From Nissolia schottii (Eukaryota > Streptophyta > Magnoliopsida > Fabales > Fabaceae), in contig QANU01029826.1 of assembly GCA_003254905.1 (NCBI GenBank), positions 9,206 to 73,205 of the forward strand: DNA of 64,000 bases, in the 5' to 3' direction. The notes below the pieces were generated by a model, which ran no database searches, had not been told where the DNA came from, and saw only the letters and a program-made list of their open reading frames with translations. Made by a program: the position numbers and the translations under genes. Positions 1 to 11,492 of this stretch are shown here, one piece after another; the stretch's first letter is position 1; each line of letters starts with the position of its first letter.

Positions 1-245
1 TATATATATATATATATTTCATGGTCAAAATCACCAGCTCGTTATTTTTCTTTTTATTTCTTATAGTTTTATGCTTTTGTCAAGCCACTCTTACTACCTT
101 ACAAAGCCTTCCCATATGACCCAAACTAATCCAAAAAGGCCCCAAATATTAAACCAAAAAATTTTCAGGCAGAAATAAAAGGGAATCATATATAGAGATT
201 GAGGGACATAAGGATAAGAAAAAGGGGAAAAAGGAAGACCCTAAC
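1..245. other. AT-rich flank, no gene seen
   Basis: The window opens in a (TA)n run (1-17) and continues as AT-rich DNA up to the cullin-like fragment. No coding pattern, RNA gene or clear repeat boundary is visible. Confidence 0.5.
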
Positions 246-565
246 ATGTCATTTATTCCGGCAAGATCGGATACGCTTCTGGAATTAGTACGCAGGGAAT
301 GCGCCAGCAAAGTTATCGACAGAGAGATAATGAGAAATGTAACAAAGATGCTAATGGATTTAGGTGATTCTGTCTTTAAGGAAGGGTTCGAGACTCGTTT
401 TCTTCGAGTCTCGGCTAAATTCTACGTGACAGGATCTGAGTAATTGAGTGTTGTCTGAATGAGGAAAATAGATAGAGTGAGCCATAACTTGGATCCAAGG
501 AGATGATTGAGAATCACATGCGTACATTAATCTTAAAGATGGCACTCAACTTGAGAATCAAGAGA
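246..565 (+). pseudogene. Cullin-3-like gene fragment (decayed)
   Basis: The reading frame 246-443 gives a 65-residue piece that reads like the middle of the N-terminal cullin-repeat domain of plant CUL3: TLLELVRRE, then VIDREIMRNV, KMLMDLGDSV, a FE..FL.VSA.FY stretch, then a stop. Similarity continues past the stop in other frames: LNEE near 451, RVSHNLDP near 475 and EMIENHMRTLI near 500. At least two frameshifts and in-frame stops are therefore needed to follow it. Intact CUL3 is about 730 residues and scaffolds BTB-type ubiquitin ligases; only about 100 residues remain here, with no RBX1-binding C-terminus. No introns are evident within the fragment. It is most likely a dead duplicate or retrocopy piece. 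The family assignment is from memory of the cullin sequence pattern. Confidence 0.7.
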
Positions 566-3083
566 AACTTAGCAAGAGAATAAAGCGCCAACAGGATTAG
601 AACGTACCTTTTAACTAAGCAAATTAACTAACACCACACCGAGTGATTAATACGGTTTCAGTACCAAAATTAAACAGTAAGCAATGTAACACTACACAAT
701 TAACCCAATTTCAGAAACAGAGGTTCGTTTGGTGCTGAGGTACGAAACAGAGCAGCTTCAGTGGTCAAGCACAGGCACCCGAGGGGATAAAGGACGGCGG
801 AGCTTGGAGAAGAAGAAGAAGAAGAATGATGAGCAGAGAGAAGAGAAGTACTCACAACACTTTGAGCTGCATCTCCTCTCCCTCTCGCTCCTGCGACACT
901 CCGTTCCTTGTGCGTCCGTTGCCACGCGTCCTCCTTCTCTAACCGCTTTCCATTTCTGCTGTTTGTTACCAGTCCTCCCTTCCCCCTTTCCTTCTTTGCC
1001 CTTCTGTTTTGCAATAATCCCTTCCTTGTCCCTGCTGTTTGTTGCACTCTTGAGCATTGGATTTATGTCGTCTCTATGTATCAAGACTTCCTGTTTTATT
1101 ATGATTTGTCTCGTTACAGTTTATAGCGAGCAATATAAACCATCAAAATTTATGAGACAGGGTATTATGTTAAATCTATGTTAGACTTTTTTTTTTTTTT
1201 GGGTCAATATGTTGAAAGGTTAAAACCGTATCATATTTACTTTCTAAAACTATTTCGTGACAAATTTCGACCTCTAAAGTTCTAAAGTAAATCTTTTACT
1301 TTAGGTTATGTTTGTGAGTAAGGTTTTGGAGGAAAAGAAAAGGTTTTTCGAGACTTACTAATGATTTTTAAAATCCAAAATCTTTCATTTCCTTCTAAAT
1401 TCAACTCTCAAACACATCGAGGATAAAATAAGTATTATCATCATTAGATTAATAAAGTAAAATGTAATACTCAATTTCACTTTATTAATTTAATGATGAG
1501 ATCACCCACTTTACCATTTAAAATGAATCTCTCACTTTAGAAAATCTTTTTTCATTATGACATATCTGGGTTAAGTAAATGAGAGTTAGCTTGTCTGCCA
1601 AAAATAAAATGAAATGAAAGTTAGGTGAACTAATGATAATTACAATAGCATCTAAAAAAAAGCCTAAGAGAAAATTAAAAGTGGGCATATGGGCTCACGC
1701 CCATGGACCGGTCAGACCACTCAACTTGTACGGGTTAAGATCAATTACTTTATTAAATCATTAAAATTCAGACTTTTTAGCCTGATCTATACTTGCGGGT
1801 TAAGTAGGTTCTGCTCATGGAACCCGAAGAACAGTCCGTGGACCACCTGATCCGCCCCCCTTCCCTACATGGTCTAACCAGACCAACCTACACACAACCT
1901 ATTAACATAGAAGTCCAACCCAAAATAAACCAATTTACAGCCCATTGTTAAGGCTAAATGGCTCGGCATAAAAAAAAAAAAAGTAACACCATTTAATAGA
2001 AATGAATCTTTTTATATTATTTTTTCACATGACATTGTCGTGTATGATTTTTTACTATTAGTTGAAAAAGTAACACTCATGCATAATATAACAAAATTAA
2101 TGGTAGTCGAATTTGGTCAAAGCTCCTTCTTCAATCACTTAAAAAGAGAGACAGCCATAGGCAAACTCACCGTGTAAAGAATTTGAGGAAGAGGAAATTG
2201 GAGGTATGTGCATAGTGACCAATACAACTATATATTTTTCTAATTTTTTTGTTAAGTATTGTGGCCCGCAATATTCGGATCTTAGTGGCTCAATTATATA
2301 TGGTGATTTCTTTTCTTTTTAGATAGTTAATATTTAATCATGAATATTCTAGTGTAAGCATGTGACAATTTGCAGTTGTTTGTATACTAATCAAACCCCA
2401 TGCTATAATTAAAAAAGAAGTATCAGCGCATATGACAAATTTCTAGGGCCAGTATATTTTGATATTACTAATCAATTATGCCTGATCCGATCACTATCAA
2501 GTAAACAAGTTACATAATAATTTCCAATGTATTTTAAGGATTATAAACATAGTTAAACTTTAATAGATAAACAAAACTAGTTAAACAGCAGCCGCTTTTG
2601 ATTGGTTCACACTTACAACTCCCTAAACCCCAAAAGCTCCACCTCTTCACATCGGTTACAAATTTAATTTTAACAACGGTTTTTCATAACAAACAAAATA
2701 ACCTGGAATACATGGTTTGGTATTAATTTACTTATTTCTCCCTATATTCTTTTAGATATGGATAATCACTCTCTCCTTTGAGATCAATTCATGTTGCCTT
2801 CTATATTTCGGTGGAAAAGAAAGGCAGGTTTACCTCTAAAAAGGTTATGAGGGTTTTATACAAAAATCAGAATCTCTTTAAATATAACACAATAAACTAT
2901 ATATAATGATTTTAAAAATATAACATCATAATATATTTTAAAAATGAGAGGTCAACTTACCAAATGCCAAAGGGTGGCATGAAGTTGGGGGCCAGCGAGA
3001 CCCACGTTTTTTTTTTCTTTCAAATCGTTGCTTTGTCAATTACCGCTTCTTGTATATCACAAAAATTGACATCTTATGTACAT
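566..3083. other. Intergenic region; pyrimidine-rich stretch and transposon debris
   Basis: The stretch 800-1050 is CT-rich on the + strand. It carries a good splice-donor-like GTGAGTAC on the minus strand near 862, so it could be the leader of a lost minus-strand gene, but no coding exon follows. 1680-1940 is full of GGGC/GCCC-type words (ggctcacgcccatgg, ggaacccgaagaac) resembling hAT-like repeat DNA. 2590-2850 is a copy of a dispersed repeat also present at about 16430-16690. The open frames here have no recognisable protein similarity. Confidence 0.4.
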
Positions 3084-4202
3084 TGTTAAACATCTTGATA
3101 AAACTAGCAAAGGGACATAACAAATACTACAAAGAAAATACAAAAAAGAGGAAAGACTACAATTATATTATAAGAGTTGTGTGTATCTAATGGTTACAAT
3201 GAGGTGCCAATATATAGGTCAATAATAGAATCATAACTTAAATGATAGAAGAAAATTAAATCTAACCTAAATTTGCTATGAATAAATCGAAATCAATCAC
3301 AAATATACAAAATATACTAATTTATTTCTAACACCCTCCCTCAAGCTAGAAGTTCATCTAGTTTTAAGCTTGTCACAAATAACAACGAGTGTTAAGTCTA
3401 ATTTTTAGGTCATTTTTCATGAATTCTACACACAATTTAGAGCTGGGCAAAACCAGCAAAAGCAACAACTGAGGCAATATCAGGAGCTGGGCAGAACCAA
3501 CAAAGACAACATCGAGAGCTAGGCGGAATTAACAATTTTGAAGTAGAATTGGATACAAATTAAGGAACTCAAAATCAGATTCAGAACACCAAAAAAAAAA
3601 CTTGGGAATGGTGCACTAGCCATGCCACCGGTACGTGTAGATTCCAACGACAGCAACTTGGTGGCTAACTCTTCTAGTAATAACGAAGATGATGGTGGTG
3701 GTAGTGTAGTGAATGGAGGTTGGTAAAGGTGAAAACTGTAACCGCAATAAATAGGTATAATAAGTGATGGTGGGGGAGGGTACCATTGTTCGGTGGAAGG
3801 TCATAAAATAGAGACAATAGTGAAGGGTTTTTTCTATTTTATTTTTTCTCGGGATAGAGGAAGCAAAAACGAAGAATGAAAAACTGAGAATTTAATCTCA
3901 GAGTAGCAGAAGTATAAAAATGGTTTACGGAGAGATTCATGACCCTAATACCATGTTAAATATCTTGTTAAGACTGGCAAAGTGACACAACAAAGATTAC
4001 AGAGAAAATACAAAGATCAAGAAAGACTACAATTGTATTATAAGAGTTGTGCGTATTTGACGGTTACAATGAGATGCAAATATATAAGTCAATAAAAGAA
4101 TCATAACTTAAACGTGAGAATCAAATTAAATCAAACTAAGTTGGTTATGAATAAATTGAAATCAATCACAGATATACTAAATATTCTAATTTATTTTTAA
4201 TA
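3084..4202 (-). mobile_element. Miniature Ty1/copia-like LTR element (TRIM-like)
   Basis: Two direct repeats of about 250 bp (3084-3333 and 3954-4202) are LTRs of a minus-strand element. The low-coordinate LTR is intact at its ends (minus-strand TGTTAG...TTTAACA). Just inside the high-coordinate (5') LTR, at 3942-3953, the minus strand reads TGGTATTAGGGTC, close to the initiator-Met tRNA primer site TGGTATCAGAGC used by copia elements. Next to the 3' LTR the minus strand has CTTGAGGGAGGG, a typical copia polypurine tract. Flanking 5-mers are TACAT (3079-3083) and TATAT (4203-4207), a nearly matching target duplication. The internal part is only about 620 bp and has no gag or pol; it holds short repeats around GAGCTGGGC. 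It is therefore non-autonomous, or a deletion derivative. LTR divergence suggests an old insertion. Confidence 0.8.
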
Positions 4203-4639
4203 TATATCATTCAAAGGAACAAACGTTACAAAGTAGATAAATAAACATTATCAAACACAAACAAGTAAAATCAAACGATGTGTGTTCATGCACGCACAAA
4301 AACTGATAAACAAACATTATCAAACACATAAATGAGAGATATCAAATATATGTGTATCCGTGCGAACATACATGTTCGATGACAATGTTTGTTTCTCTAT
4401 TTTATAATGTTTATTTTTCTGTGTGCGTGTACACAAACTATCAATTTCTGGGCATGTAAATAATATTTTTGTCACTTTGATGCGATCCTAGATCTAGTTT
4501 GCATGTTACTTGTGCCGGCCTTCCTCGAATTATTTATCATAAGACGCTGAAAAATGTTTATAAAACAGTACAACGCAAAGCAAATTCTAATTAAAACAGC
4601 ACAAAACATAAACAAGAAGGTGATCACTTTGCAATACTC
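4203..4639. other. Promoter-side region of the O-methyltransferase copy
   Basis: AT-rich sequence with repeated ATCAAACACA words (4250-4330) and no coding signal. It should contain the promoter and leader of the downstream methyltransferase copy, but no confident TATA box can be assigned. Confidence 0.35.
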
Positions 4640-5772
4640 ATGGCTTCACACAGCGGCCGCAAAGCAAATGAGATCTTTCAAGGGCAAGTTCTCTTGTACA
4701 AACACATGTATGCATTCTTGGATTCGATGTGTCTCAAGTGGTGTATCGATCTCGGCATACCAAACATAATCCACAACCATGGCAAATCCATTACTCTCAA
4801 CGAGTTGGTGTCGCTTTTGCAAGTTCCACCGGCGAAAATCAGCGGCGTACAGCGCCTCATGCGTTACCTATCACACAATGGATTCTTCAAGATAGTAAGA
4901 ATCCATGACAGCCAACAAGAAAAGGAAGCTTACGCTCTCACCGTCGCATCGGAGCTCCTTGTCAAAGGCACTGACCATTCTTTATCTCCGGTAACCGAGC
5001 TTTAATAGATCCATTCCACCAGTTGAAGGAGTGGACTTATGAGGAAGATCTCAATCTATGTGAACTCTCCTATGGATCATGTTTCTGGGATTTCATCAAC
5101 AAGAACCCTGCATTAATGTGTACCTTCAATGAATCAATGGCCAGTAACTCTCAAATGATGAAATTGGCTTTGAGAGACTGCGATTCGGTCTTTGAGGGGC
5201 TGGATTCCATTGTGGATGTTGGCGGCGGAACTGGAGCCACTGCTAAGATTATTTCCGAGGCTTTCCCGGAGTTAAAATGCATAGTGTTTGACCTTCCGCA
5301 GGTTGTGGAGAACTTGTCAGGAAACAATAATTTGAGTTATGTTGGTGGAGACATGTTTAAATCTATCCCTAAAGCCGATGCAGTCCTACTTAAGGTATGT
5401 TTATGTACTACTTAAGGTGATTACAAATGTCATAAAAAAAATTAATCTTTTTTTCCTTTTATTTTGCAGTGGATTTTACATGATTGGGGAGATGATGATT
5501 GCATAAAGATATTAAAAAATTGTAAAGATGCTATTTCAACTAATCACAAAAGAAGAAAAATAATTATTATAGATATTGTGCTAAATCAAAAGTGTGATGA
5601 GCATGAAGTAACTCAAATGAAGCTCCAAATGGATGTGTTTCTGACAACATGTTTTAATGGAAAAGAGAGAAGCGAAGAAGATTGGAAGAAAGTCCTAATA
5701 GGTGCAGGTTTCAAAGACTACAAAGTATCACCTTTAACTGGCTTTTTATCTATTATTGAGGTGCATGCTTGA
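4640..5772 (+). pseudogene. Isoflavone-type O-methyltransferase, frameshifted
   Basis: A two-exon member of the plant COMT-like SAM-dependent O-methyltransferases, closest by eye to legume isoflavone 7-/4'-O-methyltransferases that methylate phenolic hydroxyls in the cytosol. Exon 1 is 4640-5394, exon 2 5470-5772, with a GT-AG intron at 5395-5469. The dimerisation domain starts MASHSGRKANEIFQGQ; the SAM site VDVGGGTGATAK (from about 5212), the catalytic region LHDWGDDD (exon 2 start) and the ending SPLTGFLSIIEVHA are intact. Within exon 1 the frame breaks between 4985 and 5007: after SLSPVTEL the starting frame hits TAA TAG, while the sequence resumes in another frame as LIDPFHQLKEWTYEEDL. 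One missing base explains this. Everything else is clean, so it is either a very young pseudogene or an assembly error. An internal start after the break would lose most of the dimerisation domain. Confidence 0.85.
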
Positions 5773-6085
5773 ACTTAATTTTGTGATCTATTTACAAGTT
5801 TGTATTTTACCAACTAAATAAAGTTGTTCTTAGGTCACAATTGATTGTAATTTATGGAAAAATTCTTTTCCTTTTGTTGTTGTAGCATTTGTTGCATTTT
5901 TAGATAATATATATCTATTTAGTTTCGTTATCGTGTCTATTGTGGTTTACAAGCTATTTTAGTAGGTCTAGTGTGATAGTTTGAAAAAGCTGAACGAACA
6001 TCCTGATAAAAAAAAAGGACTAGATAAAGTTGTTAATAGGTCATAATTAATTGGAATTTATGGGAAAAACCCTTGCTTCTTTCTT
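5773..6085 (+). repeat. Duplicated 3' flank of the methyltransferase
   Basis: The sequence just after the stop (about 5811-5925: actaaataaagttgtt, ataggtcacaattgatt, aatttatgg, then ttgttgttgtag) recurs from about 6011 and continues beyond a LINE insertion at 7611-7660. This is a tandem duplication of the 3' flank, perhaps the last trace of a second methyltransferase copy. Confidence 0.6.
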
Positions 6086-7610
6086 TCTTTTTTTTTATAT
6101 AGTTTAAAAACAGGCTCAAATCATCCATATAATGAGGAGCAAACAAAAGTAACACTCATGAGCAAAGTGACGAGTACAATCTGCCCCCCAACAAACAACG
6201 AAACAAAAAAACAAACACAACATAACCAAGGGAGCAGAATCAGCAATTTAGCAAAATAACAATAACTACCTTAGTTGATCTCCGATTGTAACACTAGGCA
6301 AATTAACCGGAAAAAAAAGAGAGAAAAACAAAACATAACAACCATAAATATACTCCCAATTCACTAGTAATGTAGTCGCAACAACGGTTATCACGAGATT
6401 CAATTTTTACAGTCGAGCTTCTCACCCCCTTCCCCTTTGGCATGATCATCAAGAAAGGGAGGAGGGAGATTGAGACAGAGACTCAAAAGACCACCAAGGA
6501 GCTGTCCAAAATCCACAAAACTCAAGACATATACACCAATGAAAGTAGGAGGAGCAACTAACAGCAACCAAACCATGAACCACACTGACTTGCACCATGT
6601 TATTTTCAACTATCTAGCCCCCACTCCCTAATCGCTAACTCCGCCAAGACCTCACCACCTCCAGATTTGTCACATAGAATTCAGGTGGGTACGAGATATT
6701 TTGCCTCGATGCACTAGCCCAATAGCCCAATCACCTTAGGATATTAATGATTTATGCTTCCCATATGGGTTTAAAGTTTTCAAAAATCATCCGGTTTCTA
6801 ACCCACCACAAGGATCAACTCACAACAAACAATAAGTACGACCACAACTTCTTTTTGAGTCCACTAACTGGGGCCCCATTCAAGCATTGAAAAATGCAAC
6901 CGGATCCCTCGGCATGCACCACGGCAAGTTCCACCAACTTCCACACCTCGGCCATACCACATGAGCCACTGGACATGTAAAGAGTATGTGATCCAGTGTT
7001 TCTTCCCCAGTAGAACAAAATTAATGTTCATGATTCGTCACTCCCTTGTACGTGAGCCAGCCTTCATAACCTCTCCTTAGTATTGAGACATTTTTGTAGG
7101 ATAAACCCACATCAGGAGTTCAGCACGGGGAAGAGCGACCCCTGCCACGTCAATCGCCCAGCTAACCACTCGACTTAAAGGCCTGCAAAGAAAATAAAGA
7201 AACAATAAATATACCAAATTTGTTATAGTCTCAAGCGCTCACATCACTTTCCCCCTCTATGAAAATATGTTGGTCAACTGTAAGGATATGATCGGCAACA
7301 AGAGTTTCTTTGCAGACAAAAAACCCTCTGTGCCATTGAAGTTTCCACTTCCAAGTATCAGCCTCATTCCCCACTTTTTAAATGAAGCAATCTTTTGGCA
7401 CTAAGTTAGAGTATAATCTTGAGAACTTAGTCTTAAGAGCACAATCCCCCATCCAAACATCTATCCAGAAGCTTATATTTTTCACATTCCCTACTCTCTT
7501 TTTCAACCCAGTCATAGTTAAAGCTTTTACCACTTTCCTCATACTACTCAAATCCGATAGTTATCTCCAAAGGCGAGGCGGTTCCACTGATGGGAGGCTA
7601 AGCAATCTTT
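6086..7610 (-). mobile_element. 5'-truncated L1-type LINE with target-site duplications
   Basis: The 10-mer CTTCTTTCTT occurs at both edges (6076-6085 and 7611-7620), and a T-run at 6086-6096 is the poly(A) tail of a minus-strand insertion. Conceptual minus-strand translation, with several frameshifts and stops, follows the C-terminal part of a plant LINE ORF2. Near 7460 there is ISFWIDVWMGD, then KLQWHRGFF. Around 7000 there is the reverse-transcriptase zinc-binding module, EETLDHILFTCPVAHVVW followed by DPVAFFNAWMG. The endonuclease and most of the reverse transcriptase are absent, as expected for 5' truncation. It is inactive. It interrupts the second copy of the methyltransferase 3' flank. 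Confidence 0.85.
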
Positions 7611-7620
7611 CTTCTTTCTT

Positions 7621-7662
7621 GTTGTTGTAGTCTTTGTTGCGTTCTTACTATTATCACTATTT

Positions 7663-7700
<38 letters not shown>

Positions 7701-10700
7701 AACTAAATAAAGTTATAATGTCTTGGTAATAGGTTTAGATATTATTATGTACTGGTTAAAGGTGACTAAAGGTAGGGCAAGGTCATTTACATTTGTCTTT
7801 TAGAGTGATATCAAGCTTTGTATAAATCTCCTTTCTCGTTTTGTTAGTACCTTTGCTAGAGTTAGTCACTAGAAATTAAAGGAAAATTCAAATTGTTTTA
7901 TTCTATGGATTTAATTTAAACTCCTTGACAATGTAAATTATCCAATCATTACTTAAAAGATCATGCAAATAAAATAAATTAAATAGATGATTATGTAAAA
8001 ATCTTTTTTAACCAAAAAAGTTAGACTATGAGCTATAAAAAATTTCTATTAACCTAAAAGGTCTTTTAAAAAATACATATTTTAATAAAAAAAATGGTTG
8101 AAATATAGGTTATGAAAAATAATCATTAACCAAAAAAGAATTTTTTAACAAAAAAAAAAATTTTTAACCAAAAATGTTAGGTAGGCTGTGAAAAATGTTT
8201 ATTAACAAAAAAAATTAACTATATAAGCTATGAAAAATATTTATTATCCAAAACATTTTTTAAACAAAAATTAAAAAAGACTAGCCTATCAACTATGAAA
8301 AATATCTATTAATCAACCAAAAGGGCCTAATCGTATGATTGTACTTGCTTGAAACTTGGTTTTAAGGCCACCCATTTAGTAATTGCACTTAAAAAGTGTG
8401 CATTATAATATAAAAATAACACTTTTATAGTCAAAACAACATTTTATAATACTTTGGGTTATCTTCATTTTAGCAATCTCGTAAAAAGTATAGTCTTAAC
8501 TTCATAATACATTATAAGAAAGGTTACACTTTTAACAAAATATTGTTTTTAACAAATATCACATTTTAAAGCTAAAGTTACACTTTTGTAGGGTTGTTAA
8601 AGGGAGGGTGACATAAAATATTATTGTGTTTGACAATAAAAGTGTTTCTTTTTATATTATAAGACACTTTTTAAATGTCGCTAATAAAAAATAATAAAAA
8701 GCATAGCCTGAGGTCAAATTTTGGAAATATCTACACCTTTCAAACGGTCCAAATAACATTACTCGACCAACAAATGACATGTTTGGCTTTGAAGACTACA
8801 TTCCCGGTCCAAGAAACCAAGGAGTGTTTGGGGATGTTGAAAAATTAAAATTATTTCAATAATTGGTTAATAATAAAATCGATTATATAACAATTAATTT
8901 ATGTTTGCATACTTTAGGTGAAAAGTGGTTTTAAGATAATTTATTTTGTTTGGATTATAGAAAAAAAAATCGCTTTTGTATGATAAATTATGAAAAAGGG
9001 TATGGCATAATTATTTACATTATATAATACTTGATAGTTAGGGTCAATTTCGTAAAAACACAACCCTATGAATATTGTAAAAAAAAGTTTTTTTTTATAA
9101 TAATGTCCAAAACTTCTGTTTTCACTTTTTACAACAAAAATAACTTAAGTTTTGCAAATTAAATTATAAGCTATTTAGGACAAATAACCTAAACAACATG
9201 ACAATCTTCAAAATAGTTTTTCTCTTTATAAAAGCAGTTGTTTTTTTTTTTTAATTCCCAAACACGCCCATTGTGGCCGTAAAGATTTTTTTTTCTTTTT
9301 CTTATTTTCACTTCTCCAAACCCCATTTCATTCAAAATGTTAGTTATTGCACATAGTTGTATTATATTAACTTTAAGTGTGAAAACCCAATTTGAATCAC
9401 ACTCTATCTATTTATTATTAGATAAGGTTGTAATAAAATTTACATCTCAATAAAATTTCATTAAATAAAGAGCGGGATATCATTTGGCAGTAGCAAATGA
9501 GTATAAATAAACATTTTCTATCACAAGTGTGTCAAAAGGCCTTGTTTGTTAAAGTTAGCCCTAATTTTCATTTTGTCTATTTTTTGTTTGTGATTATTTT
9601 TAATGCCTAACTAAGTAAGAAAGGACCATGGTACCAAAGGTTAAGGCCCACATCATGAGGAGGTCAAGTAGAAGGCTGACCCAAATACAAACAAACTAAT
9701 TATCCGATGTGGTGTTTTACTTTTTATGTTTTTTTTGGACTCTATGATACTTTTTTGTTTTAAATTCATTTTCTTTTTCAAAATAGCATTTGGGCTTCCT
9801 ATACAATAATGAAAGTGGGTCTGATGATTTGAGAATCAGATTATGAGAGGAAAGATTTATATTTTATCATAATTTTATTATTACTTTTAAAAATAATATA
9901 TATAATATAAATTATATATGATATAAATTTTTTATATATAAATTAATTACTTGTGTAATTTCATTGTATTTAGCTTAATATTTTTATATATTTAATTAAT
10001 TATATATGATTGAATCATTGATCCATTTATCGAATTAATGATCTAGATCAAGTCAATTCAACGGTTCATGTTTTATAACTATGAAAATACATGTATCATG
10101 GTGAGAAGAAAGTAAGTTCCATGAAATATAGGTAAATCCAAAATTGAATCTTATTTTTGTTTAGAGTTTAACTATAGATTATCAATGTTAAATAAAATTT
10201 ATATTGTCATCTGATTATATATTGAAGTATTAGTAAAAATAGATGATATAATTTTACTCTCATTATCTCAAAAGTCTCTCATACAAGAATTTATGATTGA
10301 ATGACATTCTAAAATTAATTTACAATGATAGTACATTACATTTAACTATTTTTTTAACCCAAAAAACTTTGGTGCAATTGTTTCATTCAATTCGATATAA
10401 ACATTCATGCATTCAGATGGTATAAATGCTTCCATTTGTCCAAAAAAACAGTGTTTAATAAATTTTGGAATTTATAAAATTGTCTTTTTATCCCAAAAAA
10501 ATATGGATGGCCGGCCTTGTTCCCTAAAGTTTAAGAGTTGAGCAACCACCAGATGTTAGTTGAGTATATCAAACTGAGCACCAATAATGGACCCCAACAA
10601 TACAAAAACTTCCCGTGTATTTTTTTTTCTTTTATGTGATGTTTTACAATTTTTTTTGGGTTAAATTAAGGTTTTACAATAAAGAAAAAACAAAATTTTT

Positions 10701-11286
10701 CTTCATTAGATAAAGAAAATGATAAATGAGACATATTCTTATTTTATTAATATAATCGTAAAGTAGTTCACCTTTTACACTAAAGTAGTGAATATTGTTT
10801 TAAAGGATTCAAATGCTAATGAATTTGATATCTAATCATATACACTGGTTAATAATTATTTTGCCCATCACTCTGCCCATCATACCTACACTCTTGATTG
10901 TTTTTTAATCACCGGCTAATAATTCATACTTATTTCCAGTATTATTTTGTTTAGATCAACACACATTTAACTAAAAGCAGTAACACGTACAGTTGAGAAA
11001 AATAAAATATTAAAATGGATTTTGCTTAGAGCATTTGTTAAAAAAAACAAGAATACTAGTTTTGTATTTTAAAAAAAAGGTAATTTTTGTATATTTTCAA
11101 TGACATTTAACATTTTATAAACTTAAATTTTTTATTTTAATTTCTTTAACTAATATCTTAAATGAAATTAAATAGTTTACCAAAAGTCACAATTTAAATC
11201 CAGGATTCATACATTAATAAGAAAGGTTGCACAACTTTTTGTTATCAAGATGTTGAAAGAATTACACTATTTAACTTACAAATGAA
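7621..11286. other. Gene-free AT-rich region with repeats
   Basis: There is a (TA)n microsatellite at about 7669-7694. 8000-8330 holds four or five loose repeats of a unit reading roughly GCTATGAAAAATATTTATTAA. About 8375-8685 is related to the CACTA-type MITE at 53465-53851 (shared tgcacttaaaaagtgtgc). The rest, to 11286, is AT-rich with homopolymer runs. No gene is supported. Confidence 0.45.
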
Positions 11287-11297
11287 GTGCAACTTTA

Positions 11298-11481
11298 TAT
11301 TTTTTGGTTAGCTCGCCTAATTCCAAGGTTTCGCCTTAACTAATTTGGGTCACCCGAATTGCGCACTTGATTGTAGTGAGTGAGTCTCCCAACGAGGATA
11401 ACTGCATATACAAGGTCTCAAACCTGAGACCTGCTTAAACGATATCAAACCGCTTATCACTTGAACCGATCCCAATTAGTT
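11298..11481 (-). mobile_element. tRNA-derived SINE, copy 1
   Basis: On the minus strand the element starts GGGATCGGTTCAAGTGATAA (A-box-like) and carries GGTTTGAGACC (B-box-like) about 30 bases later, then an unrelated body ending near AGGCGAGCTAACC. It is flanked by the 11-bp target duplication GTGCAACTTTA (11287-11297 and 11482-11492). It is the same family as the SINE at about 37762-37940, in opposite orientation. It is transcribed by RNA polymerase III when active and depends on LINE machinery. Confidence 0.85.
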
Positions 11482-11492
11482 GTGCAACTTTA

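Noticed and set aside
729..1184. 151-codon plus frame and overlapping minus frames in CT-rich DNA
   Set aside because: Low-complexity composition, no domain similarity, and open frames on several strands at once; more like a leader or random openness.
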